A stretch of 64,000 nucleotides of DNA from the NCBI RefSeq assembly GCF_002902235.1, contig NZ_PPRL01000012.1:1-64000 (forward strand). The letters are read 5' to 3'. This document shows positions 27,660-35,571 of this stretch, piece by piece (the stretch's first letter is position 1; each line of letters starts with the position of its first letter). Position numbers and translations under genes: made by a program. Below the pieces are notes generated by a model that saw only the letters and a list, made by a program, of their open reading frames with translations, was not told the DNA's origin and made no database searches. This DNA comes from Staphylococcus ureilyticus (lineage in GTDB: Bacteria; Bacillota; Bacilli; Staphylococcales; Staphylococcaceae).

Positions 27660-28902
27660 TATAAATGTATTAAGCACCGAAGAAGCCATTGTTTCCAATC
27701 TTATGCGTAATCCAGACTTACTAGGCAAGTTGAAACTTAAACCACAAATGTTCACAGATCAAAAAATTCAAGAGTTTATCAAATATGTAATGAACAACGG
27801 GAAAGTTGATGTAAACCAAATTTATTACAAAAGTCGTGAAGATAAGAATTTTATATCCACACAACGATTAGGTGATTTATACAATTCGGACGGCACATCT
27901 AAAGTTTTCTTTATGCAGGATCAAATGAACTTGCTAGAAAATTATGTGATAAGAGAAGCTGCACAACAGACATCTGAATATCAATTGAGGCCTAACCGTA
28001 CTAACTTTAAGTATCTGATAGAACAGTTACAAGAATTAGACAACATGACAATTGATAAAGACAATCCTACTGATAATTACTTGGTGGAGGTCATGGACAA
28101 CATACTAAGCGACAAGCCAAAACAGTTTATCAAGACTGGTATTAATTCGGTAGATAACAGAATTATGGGGTTTGAAGCCGGGCAACTGAATGTGTTAGCT
28201 GGACGCCCAAGTACTGGAAAGACATCTTTAGCGTTAAATATCATGTGGAACATTGTCTTAAAAGGTTATCCTACTACATTCTTTAGTTTGGAAACTGGTG
28301 GTAATAACATTGTTGAGCGTTTGGTATCGAGTATAACGAACATTCCGTTGCACAAAGTTAAACAAGCTGATGGTATAAGCGATAAAGAAACAAGCGACAT
28401 CATGACTGCGATAGACAAAATCAAGAAACACAACAACTTGCGCATAGAAGATACAGCACAGATTACACCACAAGATGTGAGAGAAAGAGCAACGGCTCAA
28501 TCAGATTTACCACATGTAATATTCATCGACTACCTTACATTGATGCAACCAGATATACCACAACGTGATAGACGACTAGAAGTAGAAAAAATATCACGTG
28601 ACTTGAAAATCATTGCTAAAGAAACAGGTAGCGTAATTATAGCGCTATCGCAATTAAGTCGTGGTGTTGAATCAAGACAGGATAAGCGACCAATGATGAG
28701 TGATTTAAGAGAAGCTGGTGGCATTGAACAAGACGCTAATATGATTTTCCTGCTATATCGTGATGATTATTACGATAAAGATCTAGTAGATAATGAAACA
28801 GGCAAGTCTGATATAGAGTTTATCATCGCTAAAAATAAAGACGGTGAAACAGGAACGGTCGGATTAGAATTTTATAAAAAATCACAGAGGTTTTACGGAT
28901 GA
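27646..28902 (+). CDS. Replicative DNA helicase (DnaB-like)
   Basis: A 418-aa hexameric helicase with an N-terminal DnaB domain (EEAIVSNLMRNPDLLGKLKLKPQMF) and RecA-like C-terminal domain. Seen: Walker A AGRPSTGKTSLALN, Walker B-type VIFIDYLTLM, and SDLREAGGIEQDANMIFLLYRDDYY near the end. Two in-frame ATG codons at 27646 and 27652 are possible starts. Confidence 0.93.
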   Translation: MKMTNINVLSTEEAIVSNLMRNPDLLGKLKLKPQMFTDQKIQEFIKYVMNNGKVDVNQIYYKSREDKNFISTQRLGDLYNSDGTSKVFFMQDQMNLLENYVIREAAQQTSEYQLRPNRTNFKYLIEQLQELDNMTIDKDNPTDNYLVEVMDNILSDKPKQFIKTGINSVDNRIMGFEAGQLNVLAGRPSTGKTSLALNIMWNIVLKGYPTTFFSLETGGNNIVERLVSSITNIPLHKVKQADGISDKETSDIMTAIDKIKKHNNLRIEDTAQITPQDVRERATAQSDLPHVIFIDYLTLMQPDIPQRDRRLEVEKISRDLKIIAKETGSVIIALSQLSRGVESRQDKRPMMSDLREAGGIEQDANMIFLLYRDDYYDKDLVDNETGKSDIEFIIAKNKDGETGTVGLEFYKKSQRFYG

Positions 28903-29102
28903 AAATAGCAGAGTTCCAACAATTACTTGGATATCTATTCAGAACGACATACAAAGGTGATACAGACGTTCAAACGTGTTTATTGGAATTAGGCTACGCA
29001 GTTAAGAGATTGCTTGAAAATGGACGTCTAACGCCCTTTGACGACTATGACGAAAACAAGCAAATGATTTTCAAAGAATATAGAGGTGTGAATATAAAAT
29101 GA
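28899..29102 (+). CDS. Hypothetical staphylococcal phage protein (67 aa)
   Basis: A small soluble protein, mostly helical, overlapping the helicase stop and the next gene by 4 nt each. The tight coupling supports it being real. No motif recognised. Confidence 0.65.
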   Translation: MKIAEFQQLLGYLFRTTYKGDTDVQTCLLELGYAVKRLLENGRLTPFDDYDENKQMIFKEYRGVNIK

Positions 29103-29317
29103 TGCAACAATATTTTTTATATAGAGATAATGACGAAAAAGTGATTTCGGTTGTACCACTAGAAAACGGACTGAATGAAGTAGGCAATTTCACTGGTGCT
29201 TACTTTGCAGGACCAACCAAAGAAATGACAGACGATGAATTAATGCATTTCAAATCAGTACACAATTTGTATTACGAACAAGAACTTGGATCACAAATAA
29301 ATATATTCGACTTGTAG
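29099..29317 (+). CDS. DUF3269-like phage protein
   Basis: A 72-aa protein (QYFLYRDNDEKVISVVPLENG, then KEMTDDELMHFKSVHNLYYEQEL). It fits DUF3269, a small family in staphylococcal phages with unknown function. It is part of the tightly packed early operon. Confidence 0.7.
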   Translation: MMQQYFLYRDNDEKVISVVPLENGLNEVGNFTGAYFAGPTKEMTDDELMHFKSVHNLYYEQELGSQINIFDL

Positions 29318-29327
29318 GAGTGACGGA

Positions 29328-29729
29328 ATGAGCAAATACAACGCTAAGAAGGTTGAGTACAAAGGGATTGTATTCGATAGCACAGTAGAGTGTGAATATT
29401 ATCAATATTTAGAAAGTCGATTGCATGTAGACGGTTACGACTATATTGAAACACAACCAAGATACGAGTTGATACCTAAGTTTGGTAAGCAACGTAAATC
29501 AGAATATATTGCAGATTTTGCATTATGGAATGATGGCAAATTAATCGAGGTCATAGACGTTAAAGGAATGGCCACAGAAACAGCTAAATTGAAAGCGAAG
29601 ATATTCCGATACAAATATCAAGATGTGAAGCTAACGTGGATATGTAAAGCTCCTAAATACACAGGTAAGCAATGGATAACTTACGAAGATTTAATTAAAG
29701 CTAGACGAGAACGCAAGAAAGCGAAGTGA
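29328..29729 (+). CDS. DUF1064 protein, probable PD-(D/E)xK nuclease
   Basis: A 133-aa protein of the DUF1064 family. Seen: KYNAKKVEYKGIVFDSTVECEYYQYL, SEYIADFALWNDGKLIEVIDVKGM, where Glu, Asp and D-V-K match the nuclease core. Probably a phage junction or restriction-like nuclease in recombination; the exact substrate is not known. Confidence 0.8.
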   Translation: MSKYNAKKVEYKGIVFDSTVECEYYQYLESRLHVDGYDYIETQPRYELIPKFGKQRKSEYIADFALWNDGKLIEVIDVKGMATETAKLKAKIFRYKYQDVKLTWICKAPKYTGKQWITYEDLIKARRERKKAK

Positions 29730-29734
29730 TCTAA

Positions 29735-29923
29735 ATGAATGAAGAAACAGCAACAATTCGATATAAAGTCTACGTTGAGAAGCGAGTGTATGTTAATCAC
29801 GATGACGATGATAATACTGCCGCTGATAAGATACACAATCAGATGTGGACGAATAAAGAAGATTACATGGACGCAAAACCATTAGAGTTTGACGACGTAA
29901 AAATTATAGATAGGGGTTATTGA
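29735..29923 (+). CDS. Hypothetical phage protein (62 aa)
   Basis: A small acidic protein (YKVYVEKRVYVNHDDDDNTAADKIHNQMW) with no recognised domain. It sits between two known phage families in a gap-free operon. Confidence 0.6.
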   Translation: MNEETATIRYKVYVEKRVYVNHDDDDNTAADKIHNQMWTNKEDYMDAKPLEFDDVKIIDRGY

Positions 29924-29924
29924 G

Positions 29925-30278
29925 ATGGTTAAAACAATTAGAGTACACGATGCAATATATGAAATCAAAGGTGATAACTACGAACTAGCAGAGAAGTTGG
30001 ATATATCAGATAGTTTATTAAGAGGTCGACTGTTGAAAGGCTGGTCGTTAGCAGAAGCATGCCAGGTACCTAAAGGTATTGACCCTAAAGATTTAGTTTA
30101 TATCAACTATGCCAAACAGTATGAAGCAGATAACACACAAGCGAAGATTAATTACAGAGAAGAAAAGCATAAGGAAGAACGTCCTTGGTTATACGATGGA
30201 ACACCACAAAACCATGACAGAGGTAAGTGGTGCCAGTATTTAATGAATACAAGTATTTTTCCTAAGGCGGTGCATTAG
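29925..30278 (+). CDS. SA1788/PVL-associated family phage protein
   Basis: A 117-aa protein. The N-terminal region (IYEIKGDNYELAEKLDISDSLLRGRLLKGWSLAEACQVPK) resembles a NUMOD-type or AraC-unrelated HTH repeat found in the PVL-orf50/SA1788 family of staphylococcal phages. Function unknown. It is followed immediately by the DUF3310 gene. Confidence 0.7.
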   Translation: MVKTIRVHDAIYEIKGDNYELAEKLDISDSLLRGRLLKGWSLAEACQVPKGIDPKDLVYINYAKQYEADNTQAKINYREEKHKEERPWLYDGTPQNHDRGKWCQYLMNTSIFPKAVH

Positions 30279-31055
30279 ATGAAAATCAGTGATTTAAAAA
30301 TAGGTAACTACGTTGTTGTGAATGACTTAGGTGCAGGTAAGTATAGCAGTGGTATGCGTGTGATAGGTAGAGTGGTTGAGATTGACGATAAAGGAAACTA
30401 TGCGATTATCGAATCGCTACCTAAACACAGATATGAAATCACAGACTTCAACGACTTTGAGTTGTGGAGTAAGCAGATAGAAGATAAGACGGAGAGCATG
30501 AGTGACTCTGAAGGTTTAAGTGGATTTACTGTTGATAAAAAACTTTTAGAGGAAGCAAAGGAAAAAGGTATTGATGAACTCAGAAAAAGAATAAACCAAT
30601 CCAACGACCTACAACAACGTAAGCGTAAAGATGAAAATGTAGGATTATTTAAAATTAAAGATTTAAAAGTCGGTTACAAAGTCAAAATGCTAGATGATGA
30701 TATGACAGGTGAAATTTCTGAAATAGCCGATAATGGTAAGTATGCTGAAATAAAAATAGATAATGGCGTGTATAGAGGTATCAACGATAATTGTGATTTC
30801 ACAATAACAGAGTGGAATTCAGTGCCAGAGTATGCAGAGGACACAGTTAACAGTCCTTCACATTATAACTATGGTGATATAGAAGTTATAGATTTCATAG
30901 AGCAGGTAACGAAACACTACAATCCTAACGTAGCTTATCACATTGGTAATGCTATTAAGTATCTTGCACGATCACCACACAAGAATGGTAAAGAAGATGT
31001 GGCTAAAGCTAAATGGTATATCGAGCGTGCGTTTGAAAATTGGGATGTGAAGTAG
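30279..31055 (+). CDS. DUF3310 protein with two SH3-like N-terminal repeats
   Basis: A 258-aa protein. Two related segments, ISDLKIGNYVVVNDLG at the start and FKIKDLKVGYKVKMLDD around residue 126, look like duplicated SH3/KOW-type barrels. The C-terminal part VNSPSHYNYGDIEVIDFIEQV...IGNAIKYLARSPHK is DUF3310, found in phage nucleotide-related proteins. Such fusions are common in staphylococcal phages. Confidence 0.78.
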   Translation: MKISDLKIGNYVVVNDLGAGKYSSGMRVIGRVVEIDDKGNYAIIESLPKHRYEITDFNDFELWSKQIEDKTESMSDSEGLSGFTVDKKLLEEAKEKGIDELRKRINQSNDLQQRKRKDENVGLFKIKDLKVGYKVKMLDDDMTGEISEIADNGKYAEIKIDNGVYRGINDNCDFTITEWNSVPEYAEDTVNSPSHYNYGDIEVIDFIEQVTKHYNPNVAYHIGNAIKYLARSPHKNGKEDVAKAKWYIERAFENWDVK

Positions 31056-31736
31056 ATGGCAGAAATATTAACTAAGATTAACAACATATTAGGAATAAAA
31101 GAGAGTTATAAAGCACCAGACAGATTAATGGAAATATTGTACATGGACAAACCAGAACGCGATAAGTATTTCATGGATTTCTTGAATGCATTTGATAAAG
31201 ATGTAACTTATGACTGGTTTCACGATTACTTCCAAGATGAACATGCAGATAGAAAAAACCAAAAACAAGATTTCACGCCTCAATCGGTCAGTAAATTATT
31301 GACTCACATAGTTGGAAGTGAAGGAAACACATATTATGAACCGGCAGCAGGTACAGGAGGCATCCTTATCGAGCGCTGGAATTATGACAGAATGCAACAT
31401 TCTCCATTTGATTACGAGCCTAGAGATTATTACTATACTGCAGAAGAATTGTCAGATAGAGCAATACCGTTTCTATTATTTAATATGTTAATTAGAGGTA
31501 TGAATGGAAACGTTGTTCAATGTGATGTATTAACTAGAGAAGCAACAGGAGCTTTTTTCATACAGAATGATGTAAATGATTTTATGGGATTCTCAAGTTT
31601 GAACCTACTCCCTTATAACGAAGATACGGAAAAGGAATTGAACATAAAGTTTGTGGAGGAGAAATATGAACCCATTAAACAAACAAAAGGGATACCGAAC
31701 TGGTTGTTTGGTGATATTGAGTTAGTAGGTGATTAA
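31056..31736 (+). CDS. N-6 DNA methylase-like protein lacking the catalytic motif
   Basis: A 226-aa protein related to HsdM. Motif X/I features are present (KQDFTPQSVSKLL, YYEPAAGTGGILIERW), but where NPPY should be there is only SSLNLLPYNEDTEK, so the catalytic Asn-Pro-Pro-Tyr is missing. It may bind DNA or S-adenosylmethionine without methylating, or act as a decoy. It is separate from the BcgI-like methylase in the immunity region. Confidence 0.7.
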   Translation: MAEILTKINNILGIKESYKAPDRLMEILYMDKPERDKYFMDFLNAFDKDVTYDWFHDYFQDEHADRKNQKQDFTPQSVSKLLTHIVGSEGNTYYEPAAGTGGILIERWNYDRMQHSPFDYEPRDYYYTAEELSDRAIPFLLFNMLIRGMNGNVVQCDVLTREATGAFFIQNDVNDFMGFSSLNLLPYNEDTEKELNIKFVEEKYEPIKQTKGIPNWLFGDIELVGD

Positions 31737-31740
31737 GCAC

Positions 31741-31947
31741 ATGGTCCTATCAGAAACTATCAAAGTTAAATACAAAATTGATACTAAAGGCAGAAATACT
31801 GTCGAAATGGCAAAGCTACTAAGAGATTGTGGAGTTAAAGGATTCTTATACTCGATTAATCCACGTAGCATTGTCATGGCAGTGTTGCCAGAGGATAAAG
31901 CACATAACAGGAAAGTATTAAATGAATTGAAAGGGCTGGTGGAGTAG
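31741..31947 (+). CDS. Hypothetical phage protein (68 aa)
   Basis: A small basic protein (SETIKVKYKIDTKGRNTVEMAKLLRDCGVKGFLYS). The ATG at 31741 is preferred over an overlapping GTG at 31729 because AGGTGA is 9 nt upstream. No domain recognised. Confidence 0.6.
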   Translation: MVLSETIKVKYKIDTKGRNTVEMAKLLRDCGVKGFLYSINPRSIVMAVLPEDKAHNRKVLNELKGLVE

Positions 31948-32337
31948 ATGATTAAGTTTAGAGCGTGGGATAAAGAAGAAAAAGAATGGTTAAGTATTAG
32001 AACAATAGGATTTGATGATGATGGCTCACTTTGGTATTTACAAGCTTGGGATGATAATGAAAACGACATAGACCCACCATATTTAGAAGATGATTTAGGA
32101 GTGAAATGGGAGCTTCTCCAATCCACAGGGCTTAAAGACGCACATGGAACGGAAATATATGAAAAAGATATTGCAAGAGATTCTTATGGAGATGTTTTCT
32201 TAATTGAGTGGTTAGACGGTAGCTTTGTACTAACTGACTTTTTCAGTGGTGGATATGACCATTGCAGTATAGATGATTCAGAAGTATATGAAATTATTGG
32301 TAATCAATTTCAACACCCACATTTACTAGAGGAGTGA
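31948..32337 (+). CDS. YopX family protein
   Basis: A 129-aa protein with the YopX pattern: IKFRAWDKEEKEW at the start, LLQSTGLKDAHGTEIYEKDI in the middle, and YEIIGNQFQHPHLL at the end. YopX proteins occur in many Firmicute prophages; their function is unknown. Confidence 0.88.
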   Translation: MIKFRAWDKEEKEWLSIRTIGFDDDGSLWYLQAWDDNENDIDPPYLEDDLGVKWELLQSTGLKDAHGTEIYEKDIARDSYGDVFLIEWLDGSFVLTDFFSGGYDHCSIDDSEVYEIIGNQFQHPHLLEE

Positions 32338-32342
32338 TGGCG

Positions 32343-32534
32343 GTGGCTACAGATAAACAAGTGAAGTATGTCCAATCATTACAAGAACAATACGGTGCAG
32401 AAGATTACACAGAAATAGAAATAAAAAGCATGAGCCATAACGAAATAAGTATTGTTATAGACGAGCTTAAAAAGGCGATTGCAGAAGATGAATTGTACAA
32501 CGAATGTATGAGCTATGGATTACCTAATCAATAA
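32343..32534 (+). CDS. Hypothetical phage protein (63 aa)
   Basis: Begins (GTG) M-A-T-D-K-Q-V-K-Y-V-Q. GAGGAG is 8 nt upstream of this GTG, while the in-frame ATG codons at 32334-32337 lie too close to it. Helical and acidic, with a TDKQVKYVQSL opening typical of small phage proteins. Confidence 0.55.
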   Translation: MATDKQVKYVQSLQEQYGAEDYTEIEIKSMSHNEISIVIDELKKAIAEDELYNECMSYGLPNQ

Positions 32535-32546
32535 GGAGTGTTAATT

Positions 32547-32822
32547 ATGAATTCGGAAACGAAATTTCATGTCAGCGTTATGGATGCAAGGTTGAAGAAA
32601 GTGAAAAAGCAATGCGACCAATACAAACAAGCATATCAGCACTGTGTAGATGATTTAATCGTCTTACGTGCGAATAATAAACGGTTGGAACGACAAAATG
32701 CAGAACAACTAGCATTGCTGAAACAGTTTAGAAAGCTCATAGATTATAAATTAACACTGCATCAAGGCAGTTTGATGTATAGAGAATATCGAAGTAAGTT
32801 AGATCAATTGGGGGTTAAGTAG
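32547..32822 (+). CDS. Hypothetical coiled-coil phage protein (91 aa)
   Basis: Mostly helical, with a coiled coil from about residue 20 to 65 (VKKQCDQYKQAYQHCVDDLIVLRANNKRLERQ). The ATG at 32547 has AAGGAGTG upstream. It lies directly before dut. Function unknown. Confidence 0.62.
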   Translation: MNSETKFHVSVMDARLKKVKKQCDQYKQAYQHCVDDLIVLRANNKRLERQNAEQLALLKQFRKLIDYKLTLHQGSLMYREYRSKLDQLGVK

Positions 32823-32823
32823 G

Positions 32824-33246
32824 ATGAAAAAACTAATATTCAAACGTAATCATGAAGATGCAATCAAACCATATAGAGCAAACGCTAGTGATAGTGGATT
32901 AGATTTATTCACATGTGAAGCTAAGTCACTAGATCCGGGTGAAACTGCAATTATCGATACAGGTATTGCAATTCATTTAGACGAAGGGTATGAAGCGCAG
33001 GTTAGACCTAGAAGTGGTGTGACTGCTAAAACTAAGTTAAGAGTACAGTTAGGCACAATAGATAATTCATATCATAAGAGTATAGGTATTATTGTGGATA
33101 ATATTGGCAAGCGACCAATTTCAGTAGACAAAGGTAAGAAACTAGCACAGTTAGTTGTACAGCGTGTAGCATTACCAGAAATAACAGAGGTGGAAAGTTT
33201 TGAGCAAGAATCAGAAAGAGGCGGATACGGATCAACAGGATACTAA
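32824..33246 (+). CDS. dut: dUTPase (trimeric)
   Basis: A 140-aa dUTP pyrophosphatase that keeps uracil out of phage DNA. The five motifs are visible: ASDSGLDLF, RPRSGVT, GTIDNSYHKSIGIIV, KGKKLAQLVV and the C-terminal ERGGYGSTGY. In staphylococci, phage dUTPases can derepress pathogenicity islands by binding Stl; a matching island was not seen here. Confidence 0.95.
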   Translation: MKKLIFKRNHEDAIKPYRANASDSGLDLFTCEAKSLDPGETAIIDTGIAIHLDEGYEAQVRPRSGVTAKTKLRVQLGTIDNSYHKSIGIIVDNIGKRPISVDKGKKLAQLVVQRVALPEITEVESFEQESERGGYGSTGY

Positions 33247-33289
33247 AGACATCGTTGAACGTGTACGAATAATATTAGGCAAGGAGTGA
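33200..33289 (+). CDS. Very small phage protein overlapping dut (29 aa)
   Basis: A TTG start inside the end of dut, preceded by GAGGTGG, opens a 29-codon frame (SKNQKEADTDQQDTKDIVERV). Such overlapping microgenes occur in staphylococcal phages at this position. Expression is likely but unproven. Confidence 0.45.
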   Translation: MSKNQKEADTDQQDTKDIVERVRIILGKE

Positions 33290-33293
33290 CGAC

Positions 33294-33446
33294 ATGCAAT
33301 TTCTAGTACGCAAAACACACCACACAACAGGTGAAGTGTTCTTGGATGCAACCAGAGCTAAGGAGAATGAAGAATTTGTTGTAGTGGATGCAGAGAATAA
33401 AGAAGATGCGAAAGAGAAAGTTAAACATAAGGAGGACAACCAATGA
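33294..33446 (+). CDS. DUF1381-like phage protein (50 aa)
   Basis: Encodes MQFLVRKTHHTTGEVFLDA and a Lys/Glu-rich tail with EENEEFVVVDAENKEDA-like repeats. The size and position before rinB fit DUF1381. GGAGTGACG precedes the ATG. It overlaps rinB by 4 nt. Confidence 0.6.
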   Translation: MQFLVRKTHHTTGEVFLDATRAKENEEFVVVDAENKEDAKEKVKHKEDNQ

Positions 33447-33571
33447 AACAAATACTCAAACTATTATTAACGTTGGCGCTATATGAACTAAGTAAAGAGA
33501 TCACATACGAAATCATTTGCCGTATGCAAGCGAAAGATATGGTACCTAAAGATTATGAGGAGGAGAAGTAA
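33443..33571 (+). CDS. rinB: RinB-like transcriptional activator of the late region
   Basis: A 42-aa protein (MKQILKLLLTLALYELSKEI) whose start and hydrophobic helix resemble RinB of staphylococcal phages, which with RinA activates int or late transcription. It is shorter than typical RinB. GGAGG precedes the ATG. Confidence 0.7.
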   Translation: MKQILKLLLTLALYELSKEITYEIICRMQAKDMVPKDYEEEK

Positions 33572-33572
33572 T

Positions 33573-33875
33573 ATGATTAAAAAAGCAATTAAAAGACCAG
33601 ATGAAATTGAATACATTGAGTTTAAAGGTAGAGAAAATTTTGAAGAAGTTTGTGAATTCATTGGACGTTCAGAACCATTACTTACACGTATAGATGGCAC
33701 AGAGTATTTGTTAATGAATCACTTTAACTCAAGTGAAAAGTCAGTGCCAGTAGATCCAGGTACAATATTCTATAAGTGGAACAACTTTGGAAACGATGAA
33801 AATATTTATGGACCAACATCATGGGATGCTATAAGTAAAAATGAATTCTTTAAGCGATTTATGGAGTGTGAATAA
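33573..33875 (+). CDS. Hypothetical staphylococcal phage protein (100 aa)
   Basis: Starts with MIKKAIKRPDEIEYIEFKG after GGAGGAG. The body (FEEVCEFIGRSEPLLTRIDGTEYLLMNHF) fits a recurrent phage family that I cannot name. No catalytic motif. Confidence 0.65.
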   Translation: MIKKAIKRPDEIEYIEFKGRENFEEVCEFIGRSEPLLTRIDGTEYLLMNHFNSSEKSVPVDPGTIFYKWNNFGNDENIYGPTSWDAISKNEFFKRFMECE

Positions 33876-33876
33876 C

Positions 33877-34083
33877 ATGTGGATAATAACAACAATCGTG
33901 TTAGGTAGTATTGCGATACTCACGCTTATATACAATGCCATCAAAGACGCAAAGATAAAAGCGTTAGAGTATGAAGTAGGTTATCTGCTATACACAATAT
34001 TTGAAAAGGACCTGCCTAAGAGAGAGTTGGATGATAAAAATATACGCAAGATTAAAGGCGAGTCAAATAAACGTATGAAGTAA
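33877..34083 (+). CDS. DUF1514-like membrane protein (68 aa)
   Basis: Begins MWIITTIVLGSIAILTLIYN, one N-terminal membrane helix, then a coiled-coil-like charged segment (KALEYEVGYLLYTIFEKDL). It fits the DUF1514 family of staphylococcal phages, always located just before the late regulator. The GTG-rich upstream sequence gives a GGAGTGTG ribosome binding site. Confidence 0.65.
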   Translation: MWIITTIVLGSIAILTLIYNAIKDAKIKALEYEVGYLLYTIFEKDLPKRELDDKNIRKIKGESNKRMK

Positions 34084-34096
34084 CTGGAGGTATAAG

Positions 34097-34492
34097 ATGT
34101 TTACACCAACTGAAGTAAAACAGATCATAACAGATTATCATTGGATGAAAAGATTAATTGACTCACAAGTATATGAGTATGATAGTACATCAACAGGACA
34201 GTATGGTATAGAAGCAGCTATGCCTAAAGGGCAAGGACAGACAGGCGATAAGGTGTTGGTTAGAGTTATACGTAATGATAATGATAGACGTAAGACACAG
34301 GAGCTTATAGAGAAGGTAGCATTCATTGATGGGCATGAGCATATGATTACTAATGATAAGAACTATCACATACTCCAACTACTTAAGCAGGGAGAGAGTA
34401 AGAATAGAATCATGGTACTGATGCAGATAAGTAAGGATAACTTATACAATAGGATAGATGCTATCACCGAAGTATACATGAACCAACAATAA
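34097..34492 (+). CDS. Late transcription regulator (RinA/ArpU position)
   Basis: A 131-aa protein whose C-terminus (KNYHILQLLKQGESKNRIMVLMQISKDNLYNRIDAI) is a sigma-like HTH. It lies at the place of RinA in staphylococcal phages but does not resemble RinA closely; it is another late-activator family. Three tandem 9-bp repeats directly after the gene could be its binding site. GGAGG precedes the ATG. Confidence 0.7.
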   Translation: MFTPTEVKQIITDYHWMKRLIDSQVYEYDSTSTGQYGIEAAMPKGQGQTGDKVLVRVIRNDNDRRKTQELIEKVAFIDGHEHMITNDKNYHILQLLKQGESKNRIMVLMQISKDNLYNRIDAITEVYMNQQ

Positions 34493-34500
34493 CCAGACAC

Positions 34501-34560
34501 ATCGTACGAATCGTACACATCGTACACTATTATGTACTGTACATAGGTGTGGTATATAAT
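34501..34560 (+). promoter_or_regulatory. Late promoter with three tandem 9-bp repeats
   Basis: ATCGTACGA, ATCGTACAC and ATCGTACAC run in tandem at 34501-34527, followed by a weak -35 (TGTACT 34533-34538), 16-nt spacer and TATAAT at 34555-34560. The layout suggests an activator-dependent promoter for the head and tail genes. Confidence 0.6.
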
Positions 34561-34618
34561 ATCGATATACGATAAGTTCCAGTGACTTATTATAAATAAC
34601 AATACTATATTATAAGTA

Positions 34619-34648
34619 GGCACATCACTAAGTGGTGTGTCTTTCTTT
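34619..34648 (+). terminator. Leader terminator before the packaging genes
   Basis: A 10-bp stem with two wobble pairs (GGCACATCAC / GTGGTGTGTC, 3-nt loop) followed by TTTCTTT, between the late promoter and the HNH gene. Late transcription would need read-through. Confidence 0.65.
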
Positions 34649-34665
34649 ATATGGAGGTAAGTAAT

Positions 34666-35400
34666 GTGAAACTTGTTATTGTGTATGGCTCACCCATGAG
34701 TGGTAAGACAACATACGTTAATGAACAATTAACTAATGAAGATATTGTGTATGACTATGATGCTTTAGCAAAGACTATCACTAATAGTGAATACCAACAA
34801 TACAATGACAATGCACACGAGTTACTTCTTACCATAAGAGATAGCATGATTGATTATGCCAAGTGGAATGATAAAGGAACTATGTACATCATTACGACAT
34901 TCTTATCTAAAGTAATACTTAATAGACTTAAGACATTATCTATAGAAGCGAAGTACATCAAGATGGATGTAGATATAAATACTTGTCTTAAACGTTTGTA
35001 CGAAACAGACAGACACGATGCACATGAGGTTGAAGAAGTCATACATGATTGGTATGCAAGACATGATAATAAACCAGCAAGTGATCGTGTTGTTGATAAG
35101 GAGACAATGCGTTTCTACAAATCTAAAGCATGTCGTGATACAAGGCTACAAGTATTAAAAAGAGATAACTATGAATGCCAACATTGTAAGGAACAAGGTA
35201 AAGTGACAACTATTGATAAGAGCAAACATAAATCATTAGATGTTGACCATATAAAAGAGTTGGATACACATCCAAATTTAGCATATGACATGGACAATTT
35301 GGTTACATTGTGTGTATCTTGTCATAACCGTAAACACAATCGAAGTTATAATCGATGGAATCGCAAGCCTAATAAATGGGATGGAGATGAAAAATGGTAA
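34666..35400 (+). CDS. P-loop kinase-like/HNH endonuclease fusion
   Basis: A 244-aa protein. The N-terminal half has a Walker A (VYGSPMSGKTTYV) and a kinase-like layout; the C-terminal half is an HNH domain (YECQHCKEQGKV, LDVDHIKELDTHPNLAYDMDNLVTLCVSCHNRKH). HNH genes beside terminase help cos cleavage in HK97-type phages. GTG at 34666 follows GGAGG; the upstream in-frame ATG overlaps that site. Confidence 0.85.
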   Translation: MKLVIVYGSPMSGKTTYVNEQLTNEDIVYDYDALAKTITNSEYQQYNDNAHELLLTIRDSMIDYAKWNDKGTMYIITTFLSKVILNRLKTLSIEAKYIKMDVDINTCLKRLYETDRHDAHEVEEVIHDWYARHDNKPASDRVVDKETMRFYKSKACRDTRLQVLKRDNYECQHCKEQGKVTTIDKSKHKSLDVDHIKELDTHPNLAYDMDNLVTLCVSCHNRKHNRSYNRWNRKPNKWDGDEKW

Positions 35401-35571
35401 TTGTGTTTTTCGTGAATACAAAAACCTAAACAATTGTCCTCCCCGGGTGGAAACAAATTGGTTTTGTCCACGTGAGGAAGAAACGGCGAAGAAGGTCCCG
35501 ATTGCTTAACCGTAAAAATAAAACATTACATAACCCCCTTAGGGTATATTGGCGTGAAATGAGGTGAAAAC
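35401..35571 (+). other. Probable cos region between HNH and small terminase genes
   Basis: Non-coding apart from a weak 40-codon frame. A GC-rich hairpin (CCTC and GTGGA at 35438-35451 pairing with TCCAC and GAGG at 35467-35477) surrounds CCCCGGG. In HNH/P27-terminase phages cos lies at this position, so 3'-overhang packaging is inferred; the nick sites are not visible. Confidence 0.5.

Noticed and set aside
32824..33246. A linked pathogenicity island derepressed by dUTPase
   Set aside because: No Stl-type repressor or island genes occur in the window.
34501..34527. Triple 9-bp repeat as a microsatellite or CRISPR remnant
   Set aside because: The position just upstream of a -10/-35 promoter after a regulator gene makes an activator site more likely.
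35285..35509. A 74-codon frame across the end of the HNH gene
   Set aside because: Mostly a shifted-frame shadow of the HNH gene; the last 40 codons in the cos region have only a weak ribosome binding site.
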